A DNA stretch of 64,000 nt. Source: Helianthus annuus (Eukaryota; Streptophyta; Magnoliopsida; Asterales; Asteraceae). A program made the position numbers and the translations under genes. The number at the start of each line of letters is the position of its first letter. The stretch's first letter is position 1. The notes under the pieces are model-generated. The model worked only from the letters and a program-made list of their open reading frames with translations, searched no databases and was not told where the DNA came from. Location of the stretch: NCBI RefSeq assembly GCF_002127325.2, contig NC_035443.2:32105930-32169929 (forward strand), read 5' to 3'. Positions 20,364 to 31,555 of the stretch are shown here, in pieces.

Positions 20364-22340
20364 ATGGCCAGCTTTCAAACCTGAAATAATGCTTTCAATA
20401 TTGGTTCTATGTCCAAACCTCCGACTCTGGTCAGGGAGGAATACCCCCAATGGAAAATCAGGATGGTGAATTTCCTTAATGGTCATGACCGAGCTCTGTT
20501 TAGATCCATTGAAAGGGGTCCACATATACCAATGACTGAGATACCTGCAATTCCAGCAACTGACCAACTACCTGCTATCCCTGCCTCCCGAGCTCCCAAA
20601 AGTGAAATACTTTGGAGTGAGGAAGACAAGGAACTGGTAGCAGGGGATGAAAGAGCAAAATCACTCTTAATAATGGCCATCCCCAATGACATATTTTCAC
20701 AAGTTGATGCTTGTGCATCAACCAAGGAAATATGGGATCAGTTAGAAAATCTTTGTGAAGGAGGAGAAAGGATGAAAAGAAACAAGAGAACAAACAACGT
20801 CTCATCCTATGAAAGGTTTAAAAGTTTACCTAATGAAAAGTTAAATGACACATATCAAAGGTTGACAAAACTTTTAAACGAGCTAAAGAAATTTGGAATA
20901 ACTAAATCAAATGATGAAAGAAACATAAAATTTCTTGATGCTTTGCCTAGAGAATGGAGAAGTCTCACAATGACTTTGTCCTCAACCTTAGAACTAGGAA
21001 ACATGAGTCTTCATGACTTATACAGCATCTTGATCCCCAGAGAGGAAGAAATATTTGAAGAAACCATTCAAAGAGGGGGATCTTTAGCTCTAATCTCTAA
21101 CTCACAAAGACAAACAACTTCCAATGATCCACAACCATCAAACAGCCAGGTCTTTGAAACTTCTGATTCATCATCAAATTTTTCAGCCTTTGCTGATGCA
21201 ATAGCACTGCTCACCAAAACATTTGAGCAGAGGTTGAGGGGAGGAGGCCAGAGGTACCAGAGGAGTGATAGAAGGAGGATGGATGATTGATCTAAAGAAG
21301 AAGTTAGATCTAAGGATAAAGGAAAGGCTGAGGTGGTGTGTTACAAGTGCAAGCAAAAAGGTCATTATGCATCTGAGTGTAAGACCAAGAAGCTGAAAGA
21401 TGTTGCTTACTATGAAAAGAAGCTTGAGGAAGCTAAGAAGCAACAACAGCAAGTCAGCTTAATTGCTGGAACAGATACATGGCTTTCTGGTGATTCTTCT
21501 GACGAAGAAGAAGAAGAAATGGCCAACTTCTGTCTCATGGCACTTTCTGATGACATACCAGAGACTTCAGGACAACAGGTAAGTTTAGACAATCTTGATC
21601 TTGAACACAAGCTAAATGAGCTCATGTCAGATTTTTTAAACTTGCAAGTTAAACATCAATCAGATGGTAAAAAATCTGATGAGTTGCAGAGGACCTTGAA
21701 TAAAATCATTCTTGAAAACCAATTACTTATAGAACAAAGTTTAGATCAAAGAGCTAAAATTAAGTTCTATAAAAATGAAAGAAGAGATCTTTAAAAGAAA
21801 ATCAATGATAAAGAAATTAATGTAAGAGGTTTTCAAGAGGCAAAAGAATTCATAAATTTTATAGAGTCCACTCCAAAGAACAAAGGAGAAGGGTTAGGTT
21901 ATGTAAGAACAAATAATAACAAACCCACTGTCTTTGTAAAAGCAACTCAACAGACTTCTGATAAATTCTTATCAGAATCTGATTCTGAAACTTGCAAATC
22001 AACATGTTCTGAATACTCCTTTGATAAGCCAAATTTTGAACAAAAAAGAAGTGAATACAGTCAAGAGTTTGTAAAAACTCCAGAAGCAGTTCACTCATCT
22101 TTTCAAAACTATCCCTTCATTCCATCACAAGAAGGAAAATCAGAAATTTCTGATGATTCCTGTATGTGTGTTGAAATACTGAAGCTTATTCAACACCATC
22201 TCCAAAAGAAAAAGAAAAATTCTGTTAATGGCTCAGCATTTAACAGAAATTCTGATGAAAGGTCATCTAGAAGAAATAATAGAACCAGAATATCATCAGA
22301 AAGTGTACCCAAGCATGCCTGGGTACCTAAAACCCTCTAA
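20364..22340 (+). pseudogene. Copia-2 gag, broken by stops
   Basis: The likely start is ATG 20364 (MASFQT), in frame with MSKPPTLVREEYPQWKI at 20409 after a stop at 20382. The gag fold is visible (YERFKSLPNEKLNDTYQRL, then KFLDALPREWRSLTM). Stops at 20382, 21288, 21792 and 22338 are all in the same frame. A CCHC knuckle CYKCKQKGHYASEC lies at 21339-21380. The C-terminal third (21480-22300) is Ser/Asp/Glu-rich with a coiled-coil stretch, then HAWVPK, the usual lead-in to protease. Two frame changes around 22320-22370 separate it from pol. Confidence 0.85.
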
Positions 22341-22363
22341 TCATTTCATTTCAGGACCATCAT

Positions 22364-23518
22364 GTGCAGCAGATCTGGTACTGCGACTCAGGAAGCTCAA
22401 AGCACATGACTGGAGATAGGAGCTTACTCAACAACTTTGTCTCAAAGCTGGGTAAAATGGTGAACTTTGGAAATGGAGTGAAAGGAAGGATAATGGGATA
22501 CGGATGTATCAGGTATGGATGTTTGACCATTGAAAGAGTAGCTTATGTTGAAGGCTTAAAGTATAGTTTGCTAAGCTGTGGTCAATTCTGTGACAAAGGT
22601 TTTCAGGTAACATTTTTACTAGAAAAATTCTTGCTAATAGGTATGGATGATAATAAAATATATTTGAGTGGGAATAGAATAAGACAATCAATATATTACT
22701 TTGACTTCAAAGAAGAAAATGAACATCCTAAACTATGTTTATTTTCAAAAATCAACAAAGGAAGTAGTTGGTTATGGCATAAAAGATTGGCTCACTTAAA
22801 TTTCAAAAACATAAACAAATTAGCAAGTAAAGGTTTAGTAAAAGGGTTACCTTTCATATCCTCTAAAAAGGATAAAATTTGTGATGCTTGTGAGATGGGA
22901 AAGTCAAAAAGAAGCTCTCACAAGTCAATTTCTGAATCTTCCATTACACAAAATTTGGAACTTTTACACATGGATTTGTGTGGACCCATAGGTACAGAAA
23001 GTTTTTCTGGAAAGAAATATATACTAGTAATAGTTGATGATTTTTCCAGATACACATGGGTTGAATTTTTGAGAAAGAAAAGTGAAACACCTGATTTGAT
23101 CATTAATTTTATAAAGAAAATTGAAAATCTGTTAAAACTAACAGTAAGAAGGATCAGATCAGACAATGAGATAGAATTCAAAAATTCAAAAATTGAAAGC
23201 TTTCTTGTAAACAAAGGAATCTCTCATGACTTTTCTGCTCCCAGAACCTCTCAACAAAATGGGGTTGTTGAAAGAAAAAATAGAACCTTAGTAGAAGCTG
23301 CCAGAACAATGCTTGCATATGCCAAAATGCCCTCTCACTTTTGGGCAGAAGCAATTGCAAATGCATGTTTTACTCAAAACAGAACTCTTATCAACAAAAG
23401 GCTAAACAAAACACCCTATAACATTATAAATAATATAATTCCAAGTGTAAAATTTTTACACACGTTTGGTTGTAGATGTTTTGTCTTCAATGATTTTGAA
23501 AGCCTTGAAAAAATTTGA
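22364..23518 (+). pseudogene. Copia-2 pol, first part: protease and integrase
   Basis: An open stretch that reads WYCDSGSSKHMTGD (aspartic protease), then the GAG-pre-integrase finger (WHKRLAHLNF...CDACEMGKSK), then integrase with Asp in HMDLCGP, Asp in RSDNEIEF and Glu in NGVVERKN. The usual Gly of RSDNGTEF is replaced by Glu (DNE), so this integrase may have been impaired even before the frameshift near 23500. The domain order is that of copia. The natural start is upstream in gag. Confidence 0.87.
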
Positions 23519-25703
23519 CAGAAAAGCAGAAAAATGTATTTTTCTTGGATATTCTTTGTCCTCAAAAGCTTATAGAATTTTTATTCTTAATATAAGGACA
23601 ATCAGAGAAAGTTTATATGTCTCATTTGATGACTCATCAGAGACTGGAGTTTTTGATGAATACATGAAAGAAATAAACTTTTCTGACAAACAAGAAAATT
23701 ATTAGCATCTCTTTGAAATGATATCAGAAGATTTTCTAGAACATGATAAAGCTTGTACATTTAAATCATCAGAAATATCATGTACTAACCCTGAAGAACA
23801 AGTAAATAGCACAACAGAAAATCAAAATTCTGGTACTTTACATGAAACAGAGGTAACAGAACAGGGGGTAACTTCAAATCCATCAGAACCAACAATTGTT
23901 CAAAACAGGTTAAGATGGATCAAAGGGCATGTTCATTCTGATATCATTGGCAATCCAGCTGATGGTGTAAGAACAAGATCTGCAACTGCACATGAATGTG
24001 CATATGCTGGGTTCTTAAGCACAATAGAACCCAAATCTGCCAAAGAAGCTCTGAATGATCCAGATTGGATACAAGCTTTGCAAGAAGAGCTGGGTCAATT
24101 TGAAAAGAGCAAGGTATAGGATCTGGTACCTAAGCCCAAAGACAAATCTGTCATAGGCTCAAAATGGGTATACAGGAATAAATCTGATGAAAATGGCATA
24201 ATCACAAGGAACAAAGCAAGGTTAGTGGTCAAAGGTTACTGTCAACAAGAAGGTATTGATTATGATGAAACCTTTGTACCAGTAGCTAGATTAGAAGCTG
24301 TAAGAATTTTTCTTGCTTATGCTGCATCCAAGGATTTCAAAGTTTATCAAATGGATGTAAAATCAGCTTTCCTAAATGGTAAAATTGAAGAAGAAGTTTA
24401 TGTGCAACAACCTGAAGGCTTTGTTGATCCAAAATTTCAAAATCATGTTTATAGATTAAACAAAGCCTTGTATGGATTGAAGCAAGCTCCTAGAGCCTGG
24501 TATGAAACATTATCAAACTTCTTACTCAATTCTGGATTTACCAAAGGTACTATTGACACCACACTTTTTCTCAAAACACACAAAAGTCATACCTTGTTGG
24601 TTCAGATATATGTTGATGACATTATATTTGGATCAACAAATGAAAAATTTTGCAAAAAGTTTCAAAAATTAATGACCAGCCATTTTGAAATAAGCATGAT
24701 GGGTGAATTAACCTTTTTCTTAGGGTTATAAGTCAAACAAAGAATTAATGGAATATTTTTGAGTCAATCAAAGTATGTCAAAACAATTCTACAAAAATAT
24801 TCACTTGAAAACTGCTCTGTTTCAAAAACTCCAATGGCAACAGGGAATAAATTAGATTCTGATAAAAATGGAATAAGTGTAGATATTAAAACCTATAGGG
24901 GGATGATAGGGTCATTGTTATATTTGACTGCAAGTAGACCAGACATCATGTTCGCAAAATGCTTTCTGGCCAGATATCAATGTGACCCTAAAGAATCTCA
25001 TTTAAAAGCTGTGAAAAGGGTTTTCAAATATCTAAAAGGCACTTCAGAACTTGGTCTCTGGTATCCAAAGGATACAAACCTTGAATTAATTGCATACACA
25101 GATGCAGATTATGCAGGGTGTAAGATTGACAGAAAAAGCACATCTGGTGCTTGTCAAATCTTGGGGGAAAAATTGGTATGTTGGGCAAGCAATAAGCAAA
25201 ACTGTGTTGCCACATCAACAGCAGAGTCAGAATATGTTGCAGCAGCAAGCTGCTGTTCACAGGTGCTGTGGATGCAAACTCAACTAAAGGATTATGGAGT
25301 AAATCTGACAAAAATACCAATTTTGTGTGATTCAAAGAGTGCAATTGCAATAACAGAAAATCCAGTTCATCACTCAAGAACCAAACACATAGATGTCAGA
25401 TATCACTTCATAAAAGATCATGTGGAGAAAGGTAACATTGAAATGTATTTTGTTCCAACTGAAAACCAAATTGCTGATATATTTACAAAACCTCTTGATG
25501 AAAAGAGACATAATTTTTTGATCAGCAAACTTGGCATGGTCAACTTAAGAGATGAAAATGTTTCAGAAATAAAAGCAAGACAAAATGAAAACCAAATTGA
25601 TAATCACCAAGATACTAAGAATGAAAGGACAATTAAACAAAATTCTGATGCAGAAATTCATCTATCTGATGAAAAATCAGAAGATTTAATAAATCATCAA
25701 TAA
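23519..25703 (+). pseudogene. Copia-2 pol, second part: reverse transcriptase and RNase H
   Basis: The reading continues from the frameshift in one frame from 23466 to 25703, with stops at 23703, 24117 and 24729. Text: EKCIFLGYS (integrase end), an acidic linker, RT with [14 protein letters not shown] and YVDD in [10 protein letters not shown] (near 24610), and RNase H with AYTDADYAGC and STAESEYVAAA. At 24117 the family residue is Trp (TGG to TAG) and at 24729 it is Gln in FLGLQV (CAA to TAA), both G:C to A:T changes. After IFTKPLDEKRHN the frame runs on about 70 codons into a Glu/Asn/Asp-rich tail ending at 25703. Confidence 0.88.
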
Positions 25704-25843
25704 AATGTGATGATTTATCAGAAATTCTGATATTCATCCGGAACTTTTGTTTAAATGTACATAATGATCAGTATTCATCAAAAAGTCCATATCTTCATAC
25801 ATATTCCAGTTGTATAAATTTATATTTTTTATTTTATTTACTT

Positions 25844-25858
25844 AAAAAAAGGGGGAAA
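25844..25858 (+). other. Internal purine tract after Copia-2 pol
   Basis: Seven A then GGGGGAAA, of polypurine-tract form, 141 bp after the pol stop and far from the 3' LTR. It resembles the plus-strand primer normally found only beside the LTR. Confidence 0.5.
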
Positions 25859-26125
25859 CATTGATGACATGTATGAAGATAAAATTTAATCCAAAGAACT
25901 CAATCATCACAAATTTAAAAAAAAAATCATACAACGTCACTCGGTCATAAGGAGTTTAATAGAAACACGTAAGCACCAATATCATTAGGAGCTATGAAAG
26001 TAGCTGCCCACCTATTGAATGCTTACTCACACAAAAGGCTTAGTAGACTGTCATATTCACTGCAATAGATATCGTCTTAATTGAAGAGAAATTTTTTTTG
26101 TTAATATGGAACTATCACTTTCATC

Positions 26126-26133
26126 TATAAATA
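26126..26133 (+). promoter_or_regulatory. TATA-like box before accessory ORF A
   Basis: CTATAAATA at 26125-26133, 87 bp before the ATG at 26213. The nine bases equal those of the LTR promoter box. Function is inferred from sequence and spacing only. Confidence 0.45.
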
Positions 26134-26212
26134 TTAACAATCTGAGAAAGATATTCTTCACAACAAAATCTTCTCTTCAAAAGCCTACCATCAGAAAAAC
26201 CTCTTATTTCAA

Positions 26213-26968
26213 ATGAATCACCCAAAATCAATGGAATCCAACCAATTCCCTCTCGACCTTTACAAACATCATAATCTCAGATTAAGATCCAACTTAGAAG
26301 GACCTGCATGGGAGGAGTGCAGGTTTGTATACAATATGATCATGCGAAGTCCCTTGGGCTTTGCCATGTCTACACATGTCACCATATATCCAGAACTTCT
26401 TTAGGAGGTCTGGTGGAATGCTCAAGTCGTTATGAGTGGCACTTCTATGTGGATAAATAGTGAGGTTATGGGGGTAAAGATCACCCTAAAAGAGGAAACA
26501 CTCAGAGATGTCCTCAAATTGGGTGATTATCGAAAGCTCAGCATATTGGAAAAGGCAGAGGTGCAACGGACCTTGACTGAAATGGGCAACAATTCAAACA
26601 ATGTGTCAAGGCAAATTTGCAAATCTGGGTTCATACCACCTTTTCAATATTTGGTAACACAGCTAAGTGTTTGCTTTTCGAAAAAGACTGGACACTTTAA
26701 TGAGCTGTCTTACAGGATGATGGAAGTGGCGCATGCTATTGTACAGGAAAAACCTTACAATTATGCTAAGTTTCCCATGAGAGACTTAGAAGGAAATGTC
26801 CATGACCGTAATCCTTTTCTGATCTACCCTCGTTTCGTAACCAAGGTAATCACAAGTCAGCTTGACTTTGGAGGTGTGAGAAGTTGTTATACAAGAGCTG
26901 AAGTGGCACTTCAAGAAAACTTAAGAGTTGCTTCCCTGGTTCCATCACCAGTCATACAGGAAGAATAA
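26213..26968 (+). pseudogene. Copia-2 accessory ORF A (unknown function), one stop
   Basis: A 251-codon frame with a single stop at 26402. It has no RT, integrase or gag motif. Visible text: MNHPKSMESNQ, CRFVYNMIMRSPLGFAM, VWWNAQV, KITLKEETLRDVLKL, then FQYLVTQLSVCFSKKTG and FLIYPRFVTKVI. The pattern 'short polar N-terminus, R-S-P helix, WW, YPRF' is shared with ORF B and, from memory, with ORFs found after pol in other composite-family copia elements. There are no signal peptide or clear membrane segments. It is flanked by its own TATA-like box and a downstream purine tract (27150). Role unknown; an envelope-like label is not supported. Confidence 0.6.
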
Positions 26969-27149
26969 CCAGTCTTTGGTTATATGTGAAGTGCATGTAT
27001 AACGTGTTGGATGAAGAGGATGAGTAGTTAGGTCTATCTGTGTTTGTTTTTGTTTGTTTAAATTTTTTTTGTGTGCTCTAACCAACTTTCGTTTAGTAAT
27101 ATATTAAGTTTTTCTTGAATACATGTTAGTTATATATGTCAATAGGTCT

Positions 27150-27157
27150 AGGGGGAA
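27150..27157 (+). other. Internal purine tract after accessory ORF A
   Basis: AGGGGGAA, 182 bp after ORF A, followed by TCTGATGG and a 150-bp run of CATCAGAATCTGATAAAA-type repeats (27170-27300). Confidence 0.4.
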
Positions 27158-27169
27158 CAAAGAAATCTT

Positions 27170-28080
27170 GTCTGATGGAAACAAGGAAAATCTGGTAAGG
27201 ATCAAATGAAATCTGATAGGATATAGTAAATCATCAGAATCTGATAAAATGTATCAGAAACTCCATTAAATCATCAGAATTTGATTCAAAATCACCAGAT
27301 AAATTGAAAAATTAATGCAAAACATCAAAAGAATTTTTTTTTCTCAAACAGGAAGGTTCGATTGCTTAAAAAAATATTTTTTAACAATAAATTTGATCAG
27401 ATTCAAAGAAACTTACAAAAACAACTAGATTATTTTTTAGATAAGTTTCTTTCAAATTTTTCTGAGGACTGGAACAAGCTATATGAGAACGACTTCCTGT
27501 CACACCAGAACAAAGGTGTGGAGTTCACATGATCAAGGTAAGAAGATTTCTCAAACTCCACTCATTCCCTCTCATTTTAAAAAAAAATTATGATTCAGAC
27601 TCCTATAAATGAATCAAATGTCTTCTGATGATATATATAAGAAAATTCAACTCTTCAAGAAACATTTAGAGATTTTTCAATATATATCATTAAAAGAACA
27701 ACATGGGAAAGCACTTAATTGAAGAAAAGGTTTTTGATTGGACCATGTCTAAAATCAAAAAGCGTCCCGCATAAAAAGGTGCAAGTTGGATACTAGTGTT
27801 TATCCTTTTTAAAAATCGTTGGAAACTCTAATTATCTTTAATGAGATATACATTAAATTAGAGATAAACCAAAGGTTTTTCAAAAACGGTTGATTCTTTA
27901 AAAGATTAAAACATCATTAAGGTGTCATAAAACACCTTGAATACAAACAACCCACGAAAAACACTCAAAAATCTCTGTCTCAAACTCACTATAAATATCC
28001 CCTCCAAAACAAAGACGTCCATCTTCAATCTTCATTCTCAAAACCTAAAAACCCTTCTCAAAAGCAAAAACCCAAATCCT
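27170..28080 (+). other. Non-coding spacer between accessory ORFs of Copia-2
   Basis: AT-rich spacer. The first 150 bp repeat TCATCAGAATCTGATAAA-like words. The rest shows only short ORFs and the TATA-like box at 27990. Confidence 0.55.
27990..27997 (+). promoter_or_regulatory. TATA-like box before accessory ORF B
   Basis: CTATAAATA at 27989-27997, 93 bp before ATG 28083, followed by a C/T-rich leader (CCCCTCCAAAACAAAGACGTCC, CTTCAATCTTCATTCTC) typical of plant 5' leaders. Confidence 0.45.
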
Positions 28081-28082
28081 AA

Positions 28083-30862
28083 ATGGCTGCCACCAACAAC
28101 AGTCCACCTCCAGCTGAACACTCTGTTCCCTTAATCACTGAAGCTGAATATCTTCCTTTGAAGAACAACAATGAAGCAATGAATACTAACATCGAACAAT
28201 ACGATGTGAAGTGTCAAATTCTCATTGAATTTCTGATCAGAAGCCCAATAGCTCATGCCCTTACAAAGACCAAAGAGGTACCAGAAAGACTACTACAACA
28301 AGTTGTAAAAACTCTCGAACCTCATAGTACAAGTTTGGAGCTAACAGCACATGGTGGGAAGATATCTTCATCACAATCTCACCAGATAAAATAAGGGAAT
28401 GTTTGGAACTACCCTTGAATCAAGAGTATGAAGAAGCACCACCAAAAGAAGACATGTTTGAACAACTCGATGCTGTAATGGGATGCAAGGCAAAGATTTC
28501 AAAAATCAATGAGTTCAAAAGGAACAAGCTGCCTGGCTTCTGGCAAGTGTTAATGGAAATACTGAATAAGTGTTTATCATCCAAGATTGGAGGTACAGAT
28601 CAGATAAATATGAATATTCTAACAATCATGTTCAGCCTCATAACTGGGTTGAATATTGATTTTGGAACAGAAATATTTAATCTGATCAAAAGATCAATTC
28701 TGACCAAAACTGGAAAGATAGATTCACATCTACCATTCCCCAGATTTCTATCCATCATAATTTCTGATGCTTTTTCTGAAAGGAATCTACAAACTCTAAA
28801 ATCAAAATATATGTGGAAATCAGAAATTATGAGACCTTGGAGTGTTGCAGGGTCATGGAAGTCAGATTTTGATGTACCTGTTCTGCCAGAAAATATGATG
28901 GATCTGATACCAGAAAACTCATCATACAGAGCAGAATATCTGAGAATGTTAAGTAAGCAAGCAGAAACAAAAAAAGGATTTGAAAAGGTGTCACCCATGG
29001 AGCATGATGCAGAAGAATCAAGCATACCAAGAATAGAGCAGCAGGATGAATCTGATCCTCATTAAACTAATAAAGATGTGCATATGACTCATGCAACAGA
29101 AGAACATCATGCTGAAGGCTCACATATGGGAGAAACAGGTGCAACAAAATCTAAACTCAATATATTTTATACTTCTGAAAGTGATTCTGATGAATCAATT
29201 CAACCAAAATATGAAATATTACAAAGAAGCACTGTTTTTACAAAACAAAATGTGAGTTAAACAAAAGACCCATTTTCTGAGTCAGACTCTGAGGAGGAAA
29301 ATGTGGTAACAACAGGTGGAGATCAGTTCACTGATCAAGGAAACCTGGATGAGAAAAATAAAAGTTTCTCAACAACTCATGGAGAACCTGAAAGGGTTCA
29401 AGGATGTGAGGAAAACTAGGACTTGAATTTGTTTCAAGTTTCTGGTGAGGGAACAGAGAATTTGGATACTTCCAATCCTCTTAACCTCAGAACATCAGAA
29501 AATGTGTTTTCTGGTGGTGTTAGAAGAGAAACATCTGTTGTTTCTCCTATTTTCCAAGAACAACCATCTATGTCTCTAAAACAACTTCATAAAGAACTTG
29601 AAGATAAAGCTGCTACTGAGAAAACAGTCATGGATGAAAAACTTGATCTGATACTGGAAGAAACCAGAAATCAAAAATCAGAAGTCAAAGCTCTATCAGA
29701 GACTGTCAAAGCTATGCAGAAACAAACTAAAGAAAATAATGCAGCTCTCTAAGAAATACAAAAGTCATCAGAAAACAAAGGAAGTTCTTCAGAAATGGAG
29801 AAGGCACTTAAAGAACTACATGATATCAAGAAAAAGATGACTGAGATTGCAACTGCAGGAGAAAGTTCAAGTTCAGGAAGGCTTCTTGAAGAAATACAAC
29901 TTCTCAGAGCCAACAGCAGCAGTCTGACTGAGGCTTTTGAAAAGTTGATACTGGAATTAAGTGAACAAAGAAATAAAGAAAGTCAGGAGTTTCAGAAGAT
30001 AAAGAAGCAAGAAGAAACAAACAGTCAAGCTCTTACTAACATTCACTTGCTAGTAAAAAGATTGCAATACAATGTTGCCACACTGGCAAAAGTTGATCTT
30101 CATACACTAAAGACTCCAATTCCACAAGAAAGACAAGCAACAGAGTCAGAAAGTCTGCAACATCAACCAGAAACCATCCAACAAGAACAAATCAAGCAAA
30201 CAGAAACCTTAACAGCTCAAAAACAAAAGCAGACCATGGGTCCACCACCAGATAAAAAAAAGTTACCCATGGGTCCTCCACCAAGCATATCAAAGCCAGA
30301 CACTTCAAGGATCCAACATAAAGAATATACTTCAGCTCAACCATCAACTACAACCATAACTGGAGAAACAGAATTTAGCATAAGGATGGACACAAAAGAG
30401 AAGCGAAGAATGGAACATGAAGTGACCTCTTCAAAAAGGCCAAGAAAGATAATGAGAGTAGATTCAGAAGGCAACATCAAAGAATCAGAAGTGCTGGAAG
30501 GTGATCTACACACAATCATGTATCCAGAAGAACATCTGAAGCACTACTATTGGAAAGGTCCAGAAGACAACCCAATAAGGCCACTCTCACCAATGAGTAA
30601 AGGTATTTGTGAAGAAAGAAATAATGGCAGCTGGGTAATATTGCACAATAACTTGACCAATCCAATAGTATCAATTGAAAGAGTTGATACTTTGACTATT
30701 GGAGGAGGCATACTAGGGAATGAAAGTCAAAACAAGTACACCCTGGTCAGAAAAGACAAAGATGTTCAAAAGGTTACTGATGCAGACCTGGCTGATAAAA
30801 TTCATCCAATGGACATAGTCAAGATGAAGAACATCATTGATGAAGGAAAGGTGGTTCAGTAG
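28083..30862 (+). pseudogene. Copia-2 accessory ORF B (unknown function) with coiled coil
   Basis: It starts MAATNNSPPPAEHSV at 28083, shifts frame once near 28330, then stays in one frame to 30862 with stops at 29063, 29258, 29417 and 29750. The N-terminal domain (CQILIEFLIRSPIAHALT, STWWEDIF, LPFPRFLSIIISD) parallels ORF A (RSP, WW, YPRF). The middle (29080-29570) is acidic and Ser-rich. Residues coded by 29560-30120 form a long Lys/Glu coiled coil (LDLILEETRNQKSEVKAL). A Pro/Gln-rich part repeats MGPPP twice (30235-30280), then a basic stretch RRMEHEVTSSKRPRK that could be a nuclear signal. The restored length would be about 925 codons. No known enzyme motif is seen. Confidence 0.6.
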
Positions 30863-31358
30863 TGATCAGGAGAGCTCTTGACAGTGTTAAAAGTGTAGGA
30901 GCGAAATTATATAAAAGAGCAGCATTAGCAGACTTTAATCTGTGTATCAATTTTGAGTATAGCACTAAAGTATTAATACCTCCACCCAACACAATGATTC
31001 CAGCTGAAATCCCTTCAAAATTAGCAAGAACTAGAGCAATCTTTGACACACCAGAAATATGTGCAGTCTTCAAAGATGCCCATGATGAGAAAGCTCTATT
31101 CAGAATCAGTGAAATTTGCAGGTATTCAAACCAAACTTTAAAGTATATAAGAAACTGCATAAATGACAAACAAGAGCAGCTCAAGAAGAAAGGAAAGAAC
31201 AATGAACAACTGAGAAAGAAAATTGAAGATTGTATTGAAGATTGAATGGAAGCAAGAGAATGGTACAAATCAATGTACAAAGCAACTCAAAAGATAATTG
31301 ATCACAAGAAAAAGCTGAAATCAGGAGACAAACACAGAAGTGGAGTGAAGATCAATTG
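30862..31358 (+). pseudogene. C-terminal extension of accessory ORF B, separate frame
   Basis: Overlapping the end of ORF B, another frame runs from 30862 (GTG) to 31245 and on to 31358 after one stop. It reads RRALDSVKSVGAKLYKR, LADFNLCINFEYS, then a Lys/Glu-rich helix (KQEQLKKKGKNNEQ). Composition continues that of ORF B, so it is probably its C-terminus displaced by a frameshift at about 30860. No domain is recognised. Non-coding DNA follows to the purine tract at 31546. Confidence 0.5.
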
Positions 31359-31545
31359 ACTGAATTGATGAGATAATGTTTTTTTTGAACAATATTTAGA
31401 ATTTGTTTTTCTGTTTCTTTTACAGTGGTTGGATGGTCTATGTTTTAAGTTTTATGTTTTATGCTTTATGATCTTTCTTTTTCAAGAATTAGTTAAAAGT
31501 TGTTTACATTTGGACATAGAGATAGTTCATTTTCTTACAATACTT

Positions 31546-31554
31546 AGGGGAAAA
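31546..31554 (+). other. Copia-2 3' polypurine tract
   Basis: AGGGGAAAA, one base before the 3' LTR at 31556, in the expected place for the plus-strand primer. Confidence 0.7.
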
Positions 31555-31555
31555 T

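Noticed and set aside
26213..31358. Calling Copia-2 accessory ORFs an envelope gene
   Set aside because: No signal peptide, transmembrane helix or cleavage site is visible; the coiled coil alone is not enough.
20364..31358. Using the many in-frame stops of Copia-2 as proof of methylation-driven C-to-T decay
   Set aside because: Any TAA, TAG or TGA can come from CAA, CAG or CGA, so the pattern is uninformative except at 24117 and 24729, where the family residue is known.
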